Of a DNA stretch of 64,000 bases, positions 24,133-32,044 are shown in pieces. A program made the translations under genes and the position numbers. The DNA comes from Phycisphaerales bacterium (GTDB taxonomy: Bacteria; Planctomycetota; Phycisphaerae; Phycisphaerales; SM1A02). The stretch's first letter is position 1, and each line of letters begins with the position of its first letter. The notes below the pieces were generated by a model. It was not told the DNA's origin. It saw only the letters and a program-made list of their open reading frames with translations, and ran no database searches. The stretch covers positions 1 to 64,000 of the forward strand of contig SIAA01000005.1 in assembly GCA_009692045.1 (NCBI GenBank). Direction: 5' to 3'.

Positions 24133-24836
24133 GACTCGCGCTCCAGGAGAGCCAGTAGCTGATTCACCTCAGCCTCGCCAAGCTTGGGCGATTTCACACT
24201 TGAATCCTCCAGCCTGCTCTCAGATTGCGGCTTGAGTCCCGTCTTGGCGCTGGCGATGACGCTCTCCAGTTTGCCCATGGCGCGATCAATCTGAGCGCGG
24301 AACGCCATATAGGGAAAGACGGCGAGAATCGCCACGATCAACCCCGATGCCGTGGCAACGAGCGCTTCACCGATGCCACCCGATAGTTCGCGAGGGTCAA
24401 TCATGGTTCCTTCACCGCCCAGCAGTTTGAAACTCTTGATGATTCCCGTCACCGTCCCCAAAATTCCCAGCATGGGCGCCACGGTGATGGTGGTGGACAG
24501 CAGCCCCATGAATCGATCGATGCGGGGGCGTTGCGCCTCGACCGCGGCCACTGCCACCGCGTCGCTGGCACCGTGCTCCATCATCTCTGAGGCGACAATG
24601 CCGTAGGGGCTGGTGTCCTTGTCGACGAGCGCTCGCAAGGTGTCGCGCCGATTCTCCCGTAGCGCTTCGATCAAGCGCCGGAAGCGCTGACTCCGACCTC
24701 GACCATTGATCGACTGCCAGAAAAAGAACCGCTCGATCGAAAAGGTGACGGTGAGGATGCTGAGGATGAGCAGCGGCCACATGACAAACCCGCCGCGCTC
24801 CATCACATGCATGAACTGTCCGTAGTACTGAATCAC
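24129..24836 (-). CDS. MotA/TolQ/ExbB-family proton channel
   Basis: 235 residues with three membrane segments: about 16-36, and a pair around LLSTTITVAPMLGILGTVTGIIKSF and GIGEALVATASGLIVAILAVFPYMAF. This is the ExbB/TolQ pattern, which energises outer-membrane or periplasmic machinery with proton flow. No ExbD/TolR partner gene is adjacent; instead it leads the TraB-like and phosphatase genes. The start is the GTG at 24836. TATGAT lies exactly 6 nt upstream (24843-24848, minus strand), so a leaderless transcript is likely. The C-terminal 40 residues are polar. Confidence 0.9.
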   Translation of the reverse strand: MIQYYGQFMHVMERGGFVMWPLLILSILTVTFSIERFFFWQSINGRGRSQRFRRLIEALRENRRDTLRALVDKDTSPYGIVASEMMEHGASDAVAVAAVEAQRPRIDRFMGLLSTTITVAPMLGILGTVTGIIKSFKLLGGEGTMIDPRELSGGIGEALVATASGLIVAILAVFPYMAFRAQIDRAMGKLESVIASAKTGLKPQSESRLEDSSVKSPKLGEAEVNQLLALLERES

Positions 24837-24848
24837 GGCATCATCATA
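24837..24848 (-). promoter_or_regulatory. -10 box for the ExbB-like operon, leaderless spacing
   Basis: On the minus strand TATGAT is followed by GATGCC and then the GTG start at 24836. The spacing is exactly 6 nt. No Shine-Dalgarno is visible. Confidence 0.5.
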
Positions 24849-24870
24849 GGGGCAAGTAGCACGCCTCTAC

Positions 24871-24882
24871 TACACTCAGGAG
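24871..24882 (+). promoter_or_regulatory. -10 box for the prenyl synthase gene, leaderless spacing
   Basis: TACACT (24871-24876), then CAGGAG, then ATG at 24883. The spacer contains an AGGAG that abuts the ATG, too close to serve as a ribosome-binding site, so the 6-nt -10 spacing explains the arrangement better. Confidence 0.5.
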
Positions 24883-25761
24883 ATGCCGCTGCCGACTACC
24901 GCTCGCGCCTCTGACGAATCATGCATTACCGAGTTGCAGTCGTGCCTAGGGCAAAATCTGGACGCCGCTGGATACGCGCCCAATCTCCGTGCTGCCGTGG
25001 CATACGCACTGCTGGGAGGTGGCAAGATGGTCCGACCGCTGTTGGTGCTGCGCGCCGCCGAAGCAGTGGGCGGTGAACGGATGGACGCACTCGAGGCAGC
25101 GTCGTCCATTGAGATGGTGCACGCCTTCTCGCTCATCCACGATGATCTTCCCGCTCTCGACAATGATTCCCTCAGACGAGGGCGGCCGACTCTCCATGTT
25201 CAGTTCGGTGAGGCCATGGCGATTCTCGCAGGTGATGCCCTGCTGGCACTCGCCATCGGGACAGCAAGTGCCTCACGGCGCGAGGCTCTGGCAATCGTGC
25301 GCGAACTGGTCAATGCCACCAACGGAATGATCAACGGCCAGGTGTATGACACACTCGGGGGATTCGATGACCAAGAAACCCCGCAGCAGCGGGTTCGCCG
25401 CATCCACGAAGCCAAAACCGGAGCTCTCATCCGGGGTGCGTGTCGCATGGGCGCCATCGCGGGCGGCGCGAGTCAGCAGGAGTTCGATGCCATCGATGGA
25501 TACGGCACAGCAGTCGGGCTCATGTTCCAAGCCGTCGATGACCTGCTAGATGAGACCCAATCCGCAGAGCACATAGGCAAGGCTGTTCGCAAGGACAGAG
25601 AGGCGGGGAAACTTACCTACCCCGGCGTGTTCGGGCTGGAGGCGACCCGGCGCGAAATCGATCGCTTGTTGGCTGAGTCGCTCCGCGCACTCTCTCCTCT
25701 AGGAGAAAGACAGGAGCCACTTGCAGCATTTGCGCGAACATTGGCAGAGCGAACTCGGTAG
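24883..25761 (+). CDS. ispA: polyprenyl (farnesyl/geranylgeranyl) diphosphate synthase
   Basis: 292 residues. The first Asp-rich motif is DDLPALDND near residue 86 (short-chain DD-x4-D type), followed by LRRGRPTLH. The second is DDLLDE near residue 219. GGGKMVRPLLVLRAAEA is the IPP-binding region. It condenses IPP with allylic diphosphates made by the MEP pathway. Farnesyl versus geranylgeranyl product length cannot be fixed by eye. The next gene on the strand is dxs, 50 bp away, a common pairing. Confidence 0.9.
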   Translation: MPLPTTARASDESCITELQSCLGQNLDAAGYAPNLRAAVAYALLGGGKMVRPLLVLRAAEAVGGERMDALEAASSIEMVHAFSLIHDDLPALDNDSLRRGRPTLHVQFGEAMAILAGDALLALAIGTASASRREALAIVRELVNATNGMINGQVYDTLGGFDDQETPQQRVRRIHEAKTGALIRGACRMGAIAGGASQQEFDAIDGYGTAVGLMFQAVDDLLDETQSAEHIGKAVRKDREAGKLTYPGVFGLEATRREIDRLLAESLRALSPLGERQEPLAAFARTLAERTR

Positions 25762-25811
25762 TCCTCGTTTTGATGCAGTTACCATAGACTGCCGAGACTC
25801 GGTCACTTCCC

Positions 25812-27776
25812 ATGAGCCTTCTGAGCAATATCCATTCTCCCCACGACCTTAGAGCGCTTCCTCTGGAGGCGCTGCCCCAACTCTGCGAGGAGATTCGCAA
25901 GACCATCTATCTTCAGTGTTCTGAGTCGGGGGGTCACCTGGCTCCCAACCTCGGCGTCGTTGAACTCACCGTTGCCATGCACCGCGTATTCGACTTCGGA
26001 CACGATCGACTCCTCTTTGATGTGGGGCATCAGTGCTATACCCACAAACTGCTGACGGGCAGACAGCATCTTCTCAGCCGTCTGCGGCAGCGCGATGGCA
26101 TGTCGGGCTTCCCCGAGCCCCGGGAATCAAACTATGACCTCTTCTCCGTGGGTCATGCCGGGACCGCCATCTCCACGGCCGTGGGCATGGCTCGAGGTGA
26201 TCAACTCTCTGGCGAACATTGGACGTCGAGTAATGAATCGGGTCGCCGGGTTGTCAGTCTCATTGGTGACGCATCCATTGTGAATGGCGTGGCGATGGAG
26301 GGACTCAACAACGCCGGCACACTCGGTCGACAGTTCTTGGTGGTTCTAAACGACAACGGCATGTCCATAGCCAAGCCGCAGGGCGCGGTTGCCTCCTACT
26401 TCGAACGGGTACGCCTCAGCCAGAGCTACGCCAACTTCAAGCGCACAGCCAAGGAAGTCGCCAAGAAACTTCCTGGCGGCGGTGTGATGTCAGAGATCTA
26501 CCACCGCATGGGCGAGATGAGCAAAGCCGCCATTAGTGAGGATGCCTGGTTTGAGCACTTCGGCATTGTTGCTGTCGGCCCCATCGATGGCCACGACCTG
26601 CCTACTCTCATTGACTTCCTCAACGAAGCCAAACACTTCGATCGCCCCATGGTTCTCCATGTGAATACCCAGAAGGGACGAGGATTCGCCTCGACAGAAT
26701 CGGATCCCACCGGCACCCACTCTCCCGGGCCATTTGTCATGCCCAATGTTGAGCAGGAAGGATGCCGGATCGAAGTTCGAAAGTCGGGTCGCTCCTTCAC
26801 CGCCGCCTTCGGTGAAGCGATGTGCAAACTCATGGATCGAGACCCCAAGGTAGTGGCCTGCACCGCAGCGATGCCTGACGGCACCGGCATCAACAAGGTG
26901 CTGGCCAAGTTTCCCGACCGTTCGTGGGATACCGGCATCTGCGAGAGCCACGCTCTCGACATGATGGCGGGTCTCGCCAAGACTGGCTGGAAGCCCTTCA
27001 TGGCGGTCTATTCCACCTTCTTTCAACGCGCCTTCGATCAGGCATTTCAGGAAGCGGCACTGCAAGGATTACCGGTGCGATTGTGCTTTGATCGAGCGGG
27101 ACTAGTGGGAGGCGATGGAGCCGTGCATCATGGCTTCTGCGATATCTCACTTCTGGCAACCCTGCCCAAGAGTTGCATTCTTGCGCCCATGGATGAAGCG
27201 AGTTTGATCGAATCGCTGGTCTTCATGGCGGCATATGAAGACGGCATCTCGGCAATGCGGTATCCGCGAGAGACGGTCGACACTCGATTGGCTAAGGAAC
27301 CATGCCCCGCCTTTGAACTGGGAAAGGCGCGAGCGCTTGTCCGCCACGCGAGACCCGACTGCGCGATTCTGGCATACGGCGTAATGGCAATCGAAGCACT
27401 CGATGCCATCCGGGTGTTGGACGCTGACCACAGGGTCGAGGTGTACGACGCCAGGTTTGCCAAGCCGGTCGATGGTGAACTTCTCAGCCGCCTCCTCACG
27501 GCCGGTGTACCCGTGGTCACCGTCGAGGATCATTCTCTGCGCGGTGGATTCGGATCCTGCGTACTCGAAGCTGGCAATGAACTCGGATTAGACACCCGCT
27601 TGGTGACCCGCTTGGGATTGCCTGACTCGTGGATTTATCAAGGCGAGCGGCGGGATCAGCTGGCCGAAGCCGGCATTGATGCTGCGTCTATCGCTAGACA
27701 CGTCCGCAACCGACTAGACGATAAATCGTCAGGGTGCGATGTGCTCAATCACGATTGCGGCATCGTGACCGCCTAA
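25812..27776 (+). CDS. dxs: 1-deoxy-D-xylulose-5-phosphate synthase
   Basis: 654 residues, somewhat longer than the usual 620. The N-terminal thiamine diphosphate site (LIGDASIVNGVAMEGLNNAG near 150) is followed by GPIDGHDLPTLIDFL and a transketolase-like pyrimidine domain (VYSTFFQRAFDQ, RLCFDRAGLVGGDGAVHHG). It forms DXP from pyruvate and glyceraldehyde-3-phosphate and is usually the rate-limiting MEP step. A TAGACT box lies at 25785-25790, with the inverted repeat CCGAG-A-CTCGG between it and the ATG. Its last 48 bp overlap the convergent methyltransferase gene. Confidence 0.97.
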   Translation: MSLLSNIHSPHDLRALPLEALPQLCEEIRKTIYLQCSESGGHLAPNLGVVELTVAMHRVFDFGHDRLLFDVGHQCYTHKLLTGRQHLLSRLRQRDGMSGFPEPRESNYDLFSVGHAGTAISTAVGMARGDQLSGEHWTSSNESGRRVVSLIGDASIVNGVAMEGLNNAGTLGRQFLVVLNDNGMSIAKPQGAVASYFERVRLSQSYANFKRTAKEVAKKLPGGGVMSEIYHRMGEMSKAAISEDAWFEHFGIVAVGPIDGHDLPTLIDFLNEAKHFDRPMVLHVNTQKGRGFASTESDPTGTHSPGPFVMPNVEQEGCRIEVRKSGRSFTAAFGEAMCKLMDRDPKVVACTAAMPDGTGINKVLAKFPDRSWDTGICESHALDMMAGLAKTGWKPFMAVYSTFFQRAFDQAFQEAALQGLPVRLCFDRAGLVGGDGAVHHGFCDISLLATLPKSCILAPMDEASLIESLVFMAAYEDGISAMRYPRETVDTRLAKEPCPAFELGKARALVRHARPDCAILAYGVMAIEALDAIRVLDADHRVEVYDARFAKPVDGELLSRLLTAGVPVVTVEDHSLRGGFGSCVLEAGNELGLDTRLVTRLGLPDSWIYQGERRDQLAEAGIDAASIARHVRNRLDDKSSGCDVLNHDCGIVTA

Positions 27777-28397
27777 ATGGCGTTGCTCAAAGGCCACTAG
27801 CGGAGAGCGCCTGAGGGCCCAACTCAACCACTGGGTGGTGCTGTGTCTTCTAGCGGGGCCCAGTGCTTTGGTGAGGTGATAGGCATCCGGTTGGTCGGAC
27901 AAGAAATTGAAGGCAACTCCGACTCGCGCTGCGGTCAGGCATATCTCCATGAGCCTCTCGGCATCATCTTGATCCATAGTGTTTAGCGTTCCGGAGATGA
28001 TGACCCAGTCGACCGAACGGGCTGCGAGCGCGGTGGCATCTACTAGTGGATCTAACACCTCGAACCGATGGGATGACATCTCCCCATCTTGGGTAGTTCC
28101 CCAAATGGCCGCGCGCCCTTGCGCCACAGCTATCAACTCCGCTATGGCATCGATTCCCAGGTAACTCCGGAACTTCACCCGCCGCTTTCGCAGCCAGCCG
28201 AGCAGGTCTCCCATTCCGCAACCCACATCCAACAGGCATGAAGGCGACCGCTCCCTCAATCCTGCCAGTCGCACGAGTGTTGCAAAGCGAGCCTCCTGGG
28301 TCTCACGGGAGGCCCAGAGCAGGGAGGGAAATGTCGCACCGTGCTGCGTGATGGCTGCAAGGTAGGCCGTTAGATACTTCTGAGTCATCGCCAACAT
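27729..28397 (-). CDS. SAM-dependent methyltransferase, class I
   Basis: 222 residues from the ATG at 28397; an ATG three codons later (28388) is equally possible, and neither has a clear Shine-Dalgarno. Motif I is LLDVGCGMGDLLGWL, then LGIDAIAELI (acidic end of strand 2) and VDWVIISGTLNTM (motif post-I/II region). The substrate is unknown. The frame stays open a further 87 codons upstream, but that part is antisense to yraN and is not methyltransferase-like. The 3' end overlaps dxs tail to tail by 48 bp. Confidence 0.75.
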   Translation of the reverse strand: MLAMTQKYLTAYLAAITQHGATFPSLLWASRETQEARFATLVRLAGLRERSPSCLLDVGCGMGDLLGWLRKRRVKFRSYLGIDAIAELIAVAQGRAAIWGTTQDGEMSSHRFEVLDPLVDATALAARSVDWVIISGTLNTMDQDDAERLMEICLTAARVGVAFNFLSDQPDAYHLTKALGPARRHSTTQWLSWALRRSPLVAFEQRHLGGHDAAIVIEHIAP

Positions 28398-28464
28398 TGT
28401 CGCAGAGGAACCGCCCCTGTTGGCGGCGGCGGCGAATCTTGGGGCTACAACTGGGACCGCTCCC

Positions 28465-28857
28465 ATGAAGTTGCCGCCATTTGTCAACATTGGTGCGCCG
28501 CCGCCATCACCTCTCGCGCGCCTCGGTGAAGATGCGGCCGCAGCACACGCGGAGAGCCTTGGTTGGCTCGTTTTGGCAAGGAATGCCCGTATAGATCGGG
28601 ATGAGGCCGACTTGCTGGCGCTGGATCCCAGTGGGATCTTGGTCGTGGCAGAGGTCAAGACCAGAAAGCATGAGGGATACCGACCCGAGGATCGCGTGGA
28701 CTACCACAAGCAGCGCAATCTGATCCGTTTCGCTCGCCGCCTGAGTGGTGCGCGTCAGTTCGCTGCTCGCCGTGTTCGTTTCGATGTTTTTGCAGTGGAG
28801 GGCCTTCAAAGCGGCGAACTCGCAGTAACTCATTTTGTCAGCGCCTTCGAAGCATGA
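28465..28857 (+). CDS. YraN/UPF0102-family protein
   Basis: 130 residues from the ATG at 28465. It has the family pattern RLGEDAAAAHAESLGW, ARNARIDRDEADLLAL and LVVAEVKTR. These restriction-endonuclease-fold residues (E, D and E-x-K) suggest a nuclease-like fold, but the function is not established. It is divergent from the methyltransferase over 67 bp. Confidence 0.85.
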   Translation: MKLPPFVNIGAPPPSPLARLGEDAAAAHAESLGWLVLARNARIDRDEADLLALDPSGILVVAEVKTRKHEGYRPEDRVDYHKQRNLIRFARRLSGARQFAARRVRFDVFAVEGLQSGELAVTHFVSAFEA

Positions 28858-28969
28858 GTCCAAAGGAGAGGGGCCGGCGGCCCGCAGGGGCTGAAACCGG
28901 CGCGAACTGCTCACCTGCGCCGAACTGCGGCAGCACGCCCCGCACTTGCGCGGCAGTACGCCCCGCGGA

Positions 28970-28985
28970 TAGGTTTCGCTTCCAC
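28970..28985 (+). promoter_or_regulatory. -10-like box before purT
   Basis: TAGGTT (28970-28975) lies 10 nt before the purT ATG at 28986. A weak TTGCGC lies at 28946-28951 with an 18-bp spacer. It supports the internal start and a very short leader. Confidence 0.35.
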
Positions 28986-30293
28986 ATGACCGCTCCGCAA
29001 AGCCCGCGCTCGACATCGGTAGGTTCTGACAAACTTCGGCGGCAGCCAAAGATTCTGCTCCTCGGATCAGGTGAGCTGGGGAAGGAGTTTGTGATCTGCG
29101 CCAAGCGGATGGGTTGCCGCGTGATCGCTGCTGATCGCTACAAGGGTGCGCCAGCCATGCAAGTTGCCGATCACTTCGAGGTGCTGGACATGCTCGATGG
29201 CGATGCCATCAAGAGGTTGGTGAAACGGCACCAACCCGACTTCATAGTTCCTGAGATAGAAGCCATTCGCACCGAGGTGCTGCTCGAGGTGGAGGCCGCA
29301 GGCACAACTGTGATTCCCTCGGCGCTCGCTGTCCATCTCACCATGAATAGAGACGCCATCCGCTCCCTCGCGGCCGAGACGCTAGGACTACCCACGGCGC
29401 GATTTCAATACGCCGGCAGCGCCGCCGAGTTGCGGGCGGTGATCCTTGGAAAGGGCGCAACTCGAGCCACTGGACCACGGAGAACGAGCGTGGTCACACC
29501 GGCCGCCATCGGCCTGCCCTGTGTGATCAAACCGGTGATGAGCAGCTCAGGGAAGGGACAGTCGGTTGTTCGCACGCGAGCAGACATCGGGCGCGCTTGG
29601 AAGTTCGCCCTGAAAGGAATGCGCGGAGACACCCAGCGCGTCATTGTGGAAGAGTTCATCCAGTTTGACTATGAGATCACCCTGCTGACGGTGAAACAGC
29701 GGCGATCGGCGGGCGGGCGCACGATTTTTGTCCGGCCGCTCGGACATCGGCAGGAGCGCGGTGACTACCAAGAGTCATGGATGCCCTGCCCTATGAAGCC
29801 TCGCCTCATCAAGGACGCGCAGCGCATGGCCAAGCTCATCACCGATCACATTGCTGGCCCCGAGGGCGCCGGGCTCTTCGGCGTGGAGTTTTTCGTAAAG
29901 GGTGCTCGCGTGATCTTCAGCGAACTATCGCCCCGACCCCACGACACCGGGATGGTCACCATGATTTCTCAGGACCTCTCGCAGTTCGAGCTGCACCTGC
30001 GCGCGGTACTCGGCCTTCCCATACCTCGTATCACCTACCGCGGCCCGAGCGCCAGTGCCGTGATCCTGGCTGACTTTGAGTCTGACTCGGAGCCCGTGTA
30101 CCAAGGTGTGGATCGCGCCCTCAGAGTTCCAGGAGTACAAGTTCGCATTTTCGGCAAGCCCTCAACTCGCAAGTATCGACGCATGGGGGTGGCCCTTGCT
30201 CCGGGCAAGTCGGTGCAAGAGGCTCGCCGCAGCGCCCGTTCGGCCGCGGCTCTCATACGGGTACTCCCCCCGGCTGACGCTCAGGGCACATAG
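28986..30293 (+). CDS. purT: formate-dependent phosphoribosylglycinamide formyltransferase
   Basis: 435 residues from the ATG at 28986. An upstream ATG at 28854 overlaps the yraN stop but adds 44 unlikely residues. It shows ATP-grasp family features: ILLLGSGELGKEFVICAKRMG, PCVIKPVMSSSGKGQS, IVEEFIQFDYEITLLTV, GHRQERGDYQESW and SPRPHDTGMVT. It makes formyl-GAR from formate and ATP in purine synthesis, independent of 10-formyl-THF. A short basic insert near residues 155-170 (GATRATGPRRTS) is not in the E. coli protein as I recall it. The stop overlaps the convergent parvulin-like gene by 13 bp. Confidence 0.95.
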   Translation: MTAPQSPRSTSVGSDKLRRQPKILLLGSGELGKEFVICAKRMGCRVIAADRYKGAPAMQVADHFEVLDMLDGDAIKRLVKRHQPDFIVPEIEAIRTEVLLEVEAAGTTVIPSALAVHLTMNRDAIRSLAAETLGLPTARFQYAGSAAELRAVILGKGATRATGPRRTSVVTPAAIGLPCVIKPVMSSSGKGQSVVRTRADIGRAWKFALKGMRGDTQRVIVEEFIQFDYEITLLTVKQRRSAGGRTIFVRPLGHRQERGDYQESWMPCPMKPRLIKDAQRMAKLITDHIAGPEGAGLFGVEFFVKGARVIFSELSPRPHDTGMVTMISQDLSQFELHLRAVLGLPIPRITYRGPSASAVILADFESDSEPVYQGVDRALRVPGVQVRIFGKPSTRKYRRMGVALAPGKSVQEARRSARSAAALIRVLPPADAQGT

Positions 30294-31489
30294 CGCTGGA
30301 ATGCAATCTGCACCAGCCTTCGTTCCATCTGATCGACATCGCCGGAAATCCAGCGATTGCGCAGACTCGACAGGTAGCGGTACTGCTGCGCGCGCCGACG
30401 CATCTCCTGCAACTGCCCCCGAATCCGCAGTTGCACATCGGCGTCAAAGAGGCCGTGAAACTCGGGCGCGTGCCTCTCGATCACGCAGTACCAGACGACG
30501 CTTGACCTCATGGTTACCGGCTCGCTCAGCTTGCCTAAAGGAAGGTCGCGTATCGCCCCCTTGACATCATCGCTCAGGTCTAGCCCATCGATACCAGCCT
30601 CGGTCAGTACGAACTCACCGAGCAGTCCCCCATCCTCAACCTGAAACTCCTCGGCGATCAGGGCGAACTCGCTCTGAGCCGTCACCAACTCCCTCATTCG
30701 GTTCAACTTCAACTCATCGGTGAGCGATATGCGAATGCGGCCTAGCACGATGCGCGGCTGCTGATTGAATGCCTCACTGTTGCGGGTATAGGCGCGCTCC
30801 ACATCACGCCACGACACGATCACCCGCGGGTTCACCCTTCGCCGCAGCAGATCCTGAGCCAGTACCTCATCGCGGCGCTGCACCATGTACTCATCGATAC
30901 CCATACCGAACTGATCATTGAGCGACTGCTGGGCGCTGGCCCGACTGCCGCCGTAACCGGCGATGGTCTGCTCTTGCATATCGCGCAGAAATCCCAGCAA
31001 ACCCTCCTGCTGTTCCGGCGAGAGCATGCTCTCGGCTTCGGCGATGACGAGTTCGTTGTCAACGAACTGCTGAAAGCGCTCGGTCACGATGCGCTGCACT
31101 TCGACTCGGGCCTGCGAATGCGGCTTCTCGGCAACCACCCGCAAGATGCGATCTTCGATGGGTTCGAAGAAACGACTGGCATATATGGGGCGACCATTGA
31201 TCTGACCCACCAGGCTGTCGACAATCCAGCGACGCCCCGGCGCCATGGGCGGGGGTGCCGATGATGCAGAGCCGTCGTTGATTACGGGCAGCTCATCACT
31301 GGGATCAGGCACACCTCCCTCACTCGACGCACCTTGCACCACATCCAGCGGCTGCGCTGGCGCTCTGGCGAAGTCAGCAAGTGTGACATCGTTCACCTTG
31401 GGGCCAGCAGTATCAGAGGCGCAACTTCCGGCGATTGCGATGAGGATAGGACCTGTCGCCAGAAACATCCCTCGCCGATGAGTGCGCAT
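30281..31489 (-). CDS. parvulin-like (PpiC/SurA) peptidyl-prolyl isomerase lipoprotein
   Basis: 402 residues. The signal segment MFLATGPILIAIAGSC ends in a plausible lipobox, so the protein may be lipid-anchored. A Pro/Ser-rich linker is followed by a SurA-like helical chaperone region (IVDSLVGQINGRPIYASRFF…). A parvulin domain (about 290-365) contains EDGGLLGEFV and LGKLSEPVTMRSSVVWYCVIE. It probably acts as a periplasmic or envelope folding factor. TAGACT lies exactly 6 nt before the ATG (31496-31501, minus strand). It is divergent from the DUF1844 gene. Confidence 0.8.
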   Translation of the reverse strand: MRTHRRGMFLATGPILIAIAGSCASDTAGPKVNDVTLADFARAPAQPLDVVQGASSEGGVPDPSDELPVINDGSASSAPPPMAPGRRWIVDSLVGQINGRPIYASRFFEPIEDRILRVVAEKPHSQARVEVQRIVTERFQQFVDNELVIAEAESMLSPEQQEGLLGFLRDMQEQTIAGYGGSRASAQQSLNDQFGMGIDEYMVQRRDEVLAQDLLRRRVNPRVIVSWRDVERAYTRNSEAFNQQPRIVLGRIRISLTDELKLNRMRELVTAQSEFALIAEEFQVEDGGLLGEFVLTEAGIDGLDLSDDVKGAIRDLPLGKLSEPVTMRSSVVWYCVIERHAPEFHGLFDADVQLRIRGQLQEMRRRAQQYRYLSSLRNRWISGDVDQMERRLVQIAFQRYVP

Positions 31490-31501
31490 GCCGGCAGTCT
31501 A
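31490..31501 (-). promoter_or_regulatory. -10 box for the parvulin-like gene, leaderless spacing
   Basis: On the minus strand TAGACT is followed by GCCGGC and then ATG at 31489, a 6-nt spacing. No Shine-Dalgarno is present. Confidence 0.5.
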
Positions 31502-31515
31502 GCGACTCGCCGCCC

Positions 31516-31521
31516 TATACT
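31516..31521 (+). promoter_or_regulatory. -10 box for the DUF1844 gene
   Basis: TATACT lies 19 nt before the ATG at 31541, and GGAG (31531-31534) sits between them at normal spacing. In contrast to its divergent neighbour, this gene has a short leader with a ribosome-binding site. Confidence 0.45.
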
Positions 31522-31540
31522 GCGCCTCTCGGAGCACACC

Positions 31541-32044
31541 ATGTCAGACAACGCACCCAAGATACATGTTGACGATGAATGGAAAGCACAGGCGGAAGCC
31601 GACCGTGAGAAGTTGCGCGCCGCCGACGCCCGTTCGCAAGAGATTTCGGAAGCCCGCCCCAAGGATGCTCATGGCATGCCTCCAGCTGACTTCCGAAGCC
31701 TCATGGGAGTTCTGGCATCGCAAGCCCTAATGGGTCTAGGCGCATACGCCGACCCCGAGTCCGGTCGGGCCATGGTTGACCTCGCTGGCGCGCGGTTCGC
31801 CATCGACCTATTGAGTTTGGTCGAGACCAAGACCAAGGGCAACATCTCGGCCGAAGAGTCACAAGAGTTGAAGCAGACCATCAGCGAGTTGCGCGCGCGA
31901 TTTGTTCAGGTTGCCACACTCGTTGCTCGGCAGCAGGCTGGTGCCATGGCCGCTCCCGAGGGATCAAAGGCAGCGGCGCCTAGTGCCACGGCTGCTCCGG
32001 CGAGCCCGAGTCCAAGCAAGCCATCGATCATCATCCCGGGTTAG
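31541..32044 (+). CDS. DUF1844-domain protein
   Basis: 167 residues from the ATG at 31541. The domain (about 50-135) reads FRSLMGVLASQALMGLGAYADPESG…, then FAIDLLSLVETKTKGNISAEE…, the typical DUF1844 pattern. Function is unknown. The C-terminus is a low-complexity Ala/Pro/Ser tail ending IIIPG. No signal peptide or membrane segment. It overlaps the glycosyltransferase gene tail to tail by 14 bp. Confidence 0.85.
   Translation: MSDNAPKIHVDDEWKAQAEADREKLRAADARSQEISEARPKDAHGMPPADFRSLMGVLASQALMGLGAYADPESGRAMVDLAGARFAIDLLSLVETKTKGNISAEESQELKQTISELRARFVQVATLVARQQAGAMAAPEGSKAAAPSATAAPASPSPSKPSIIIPG

Noticed and set aside
25792-25802. Inverted repeat CCGAG-A-CTCGG before dxs as an operator
   Set aside because: Only 5 bp per arm with a 1-nt centre in GC-rich DNA; too common to support a separate claim.
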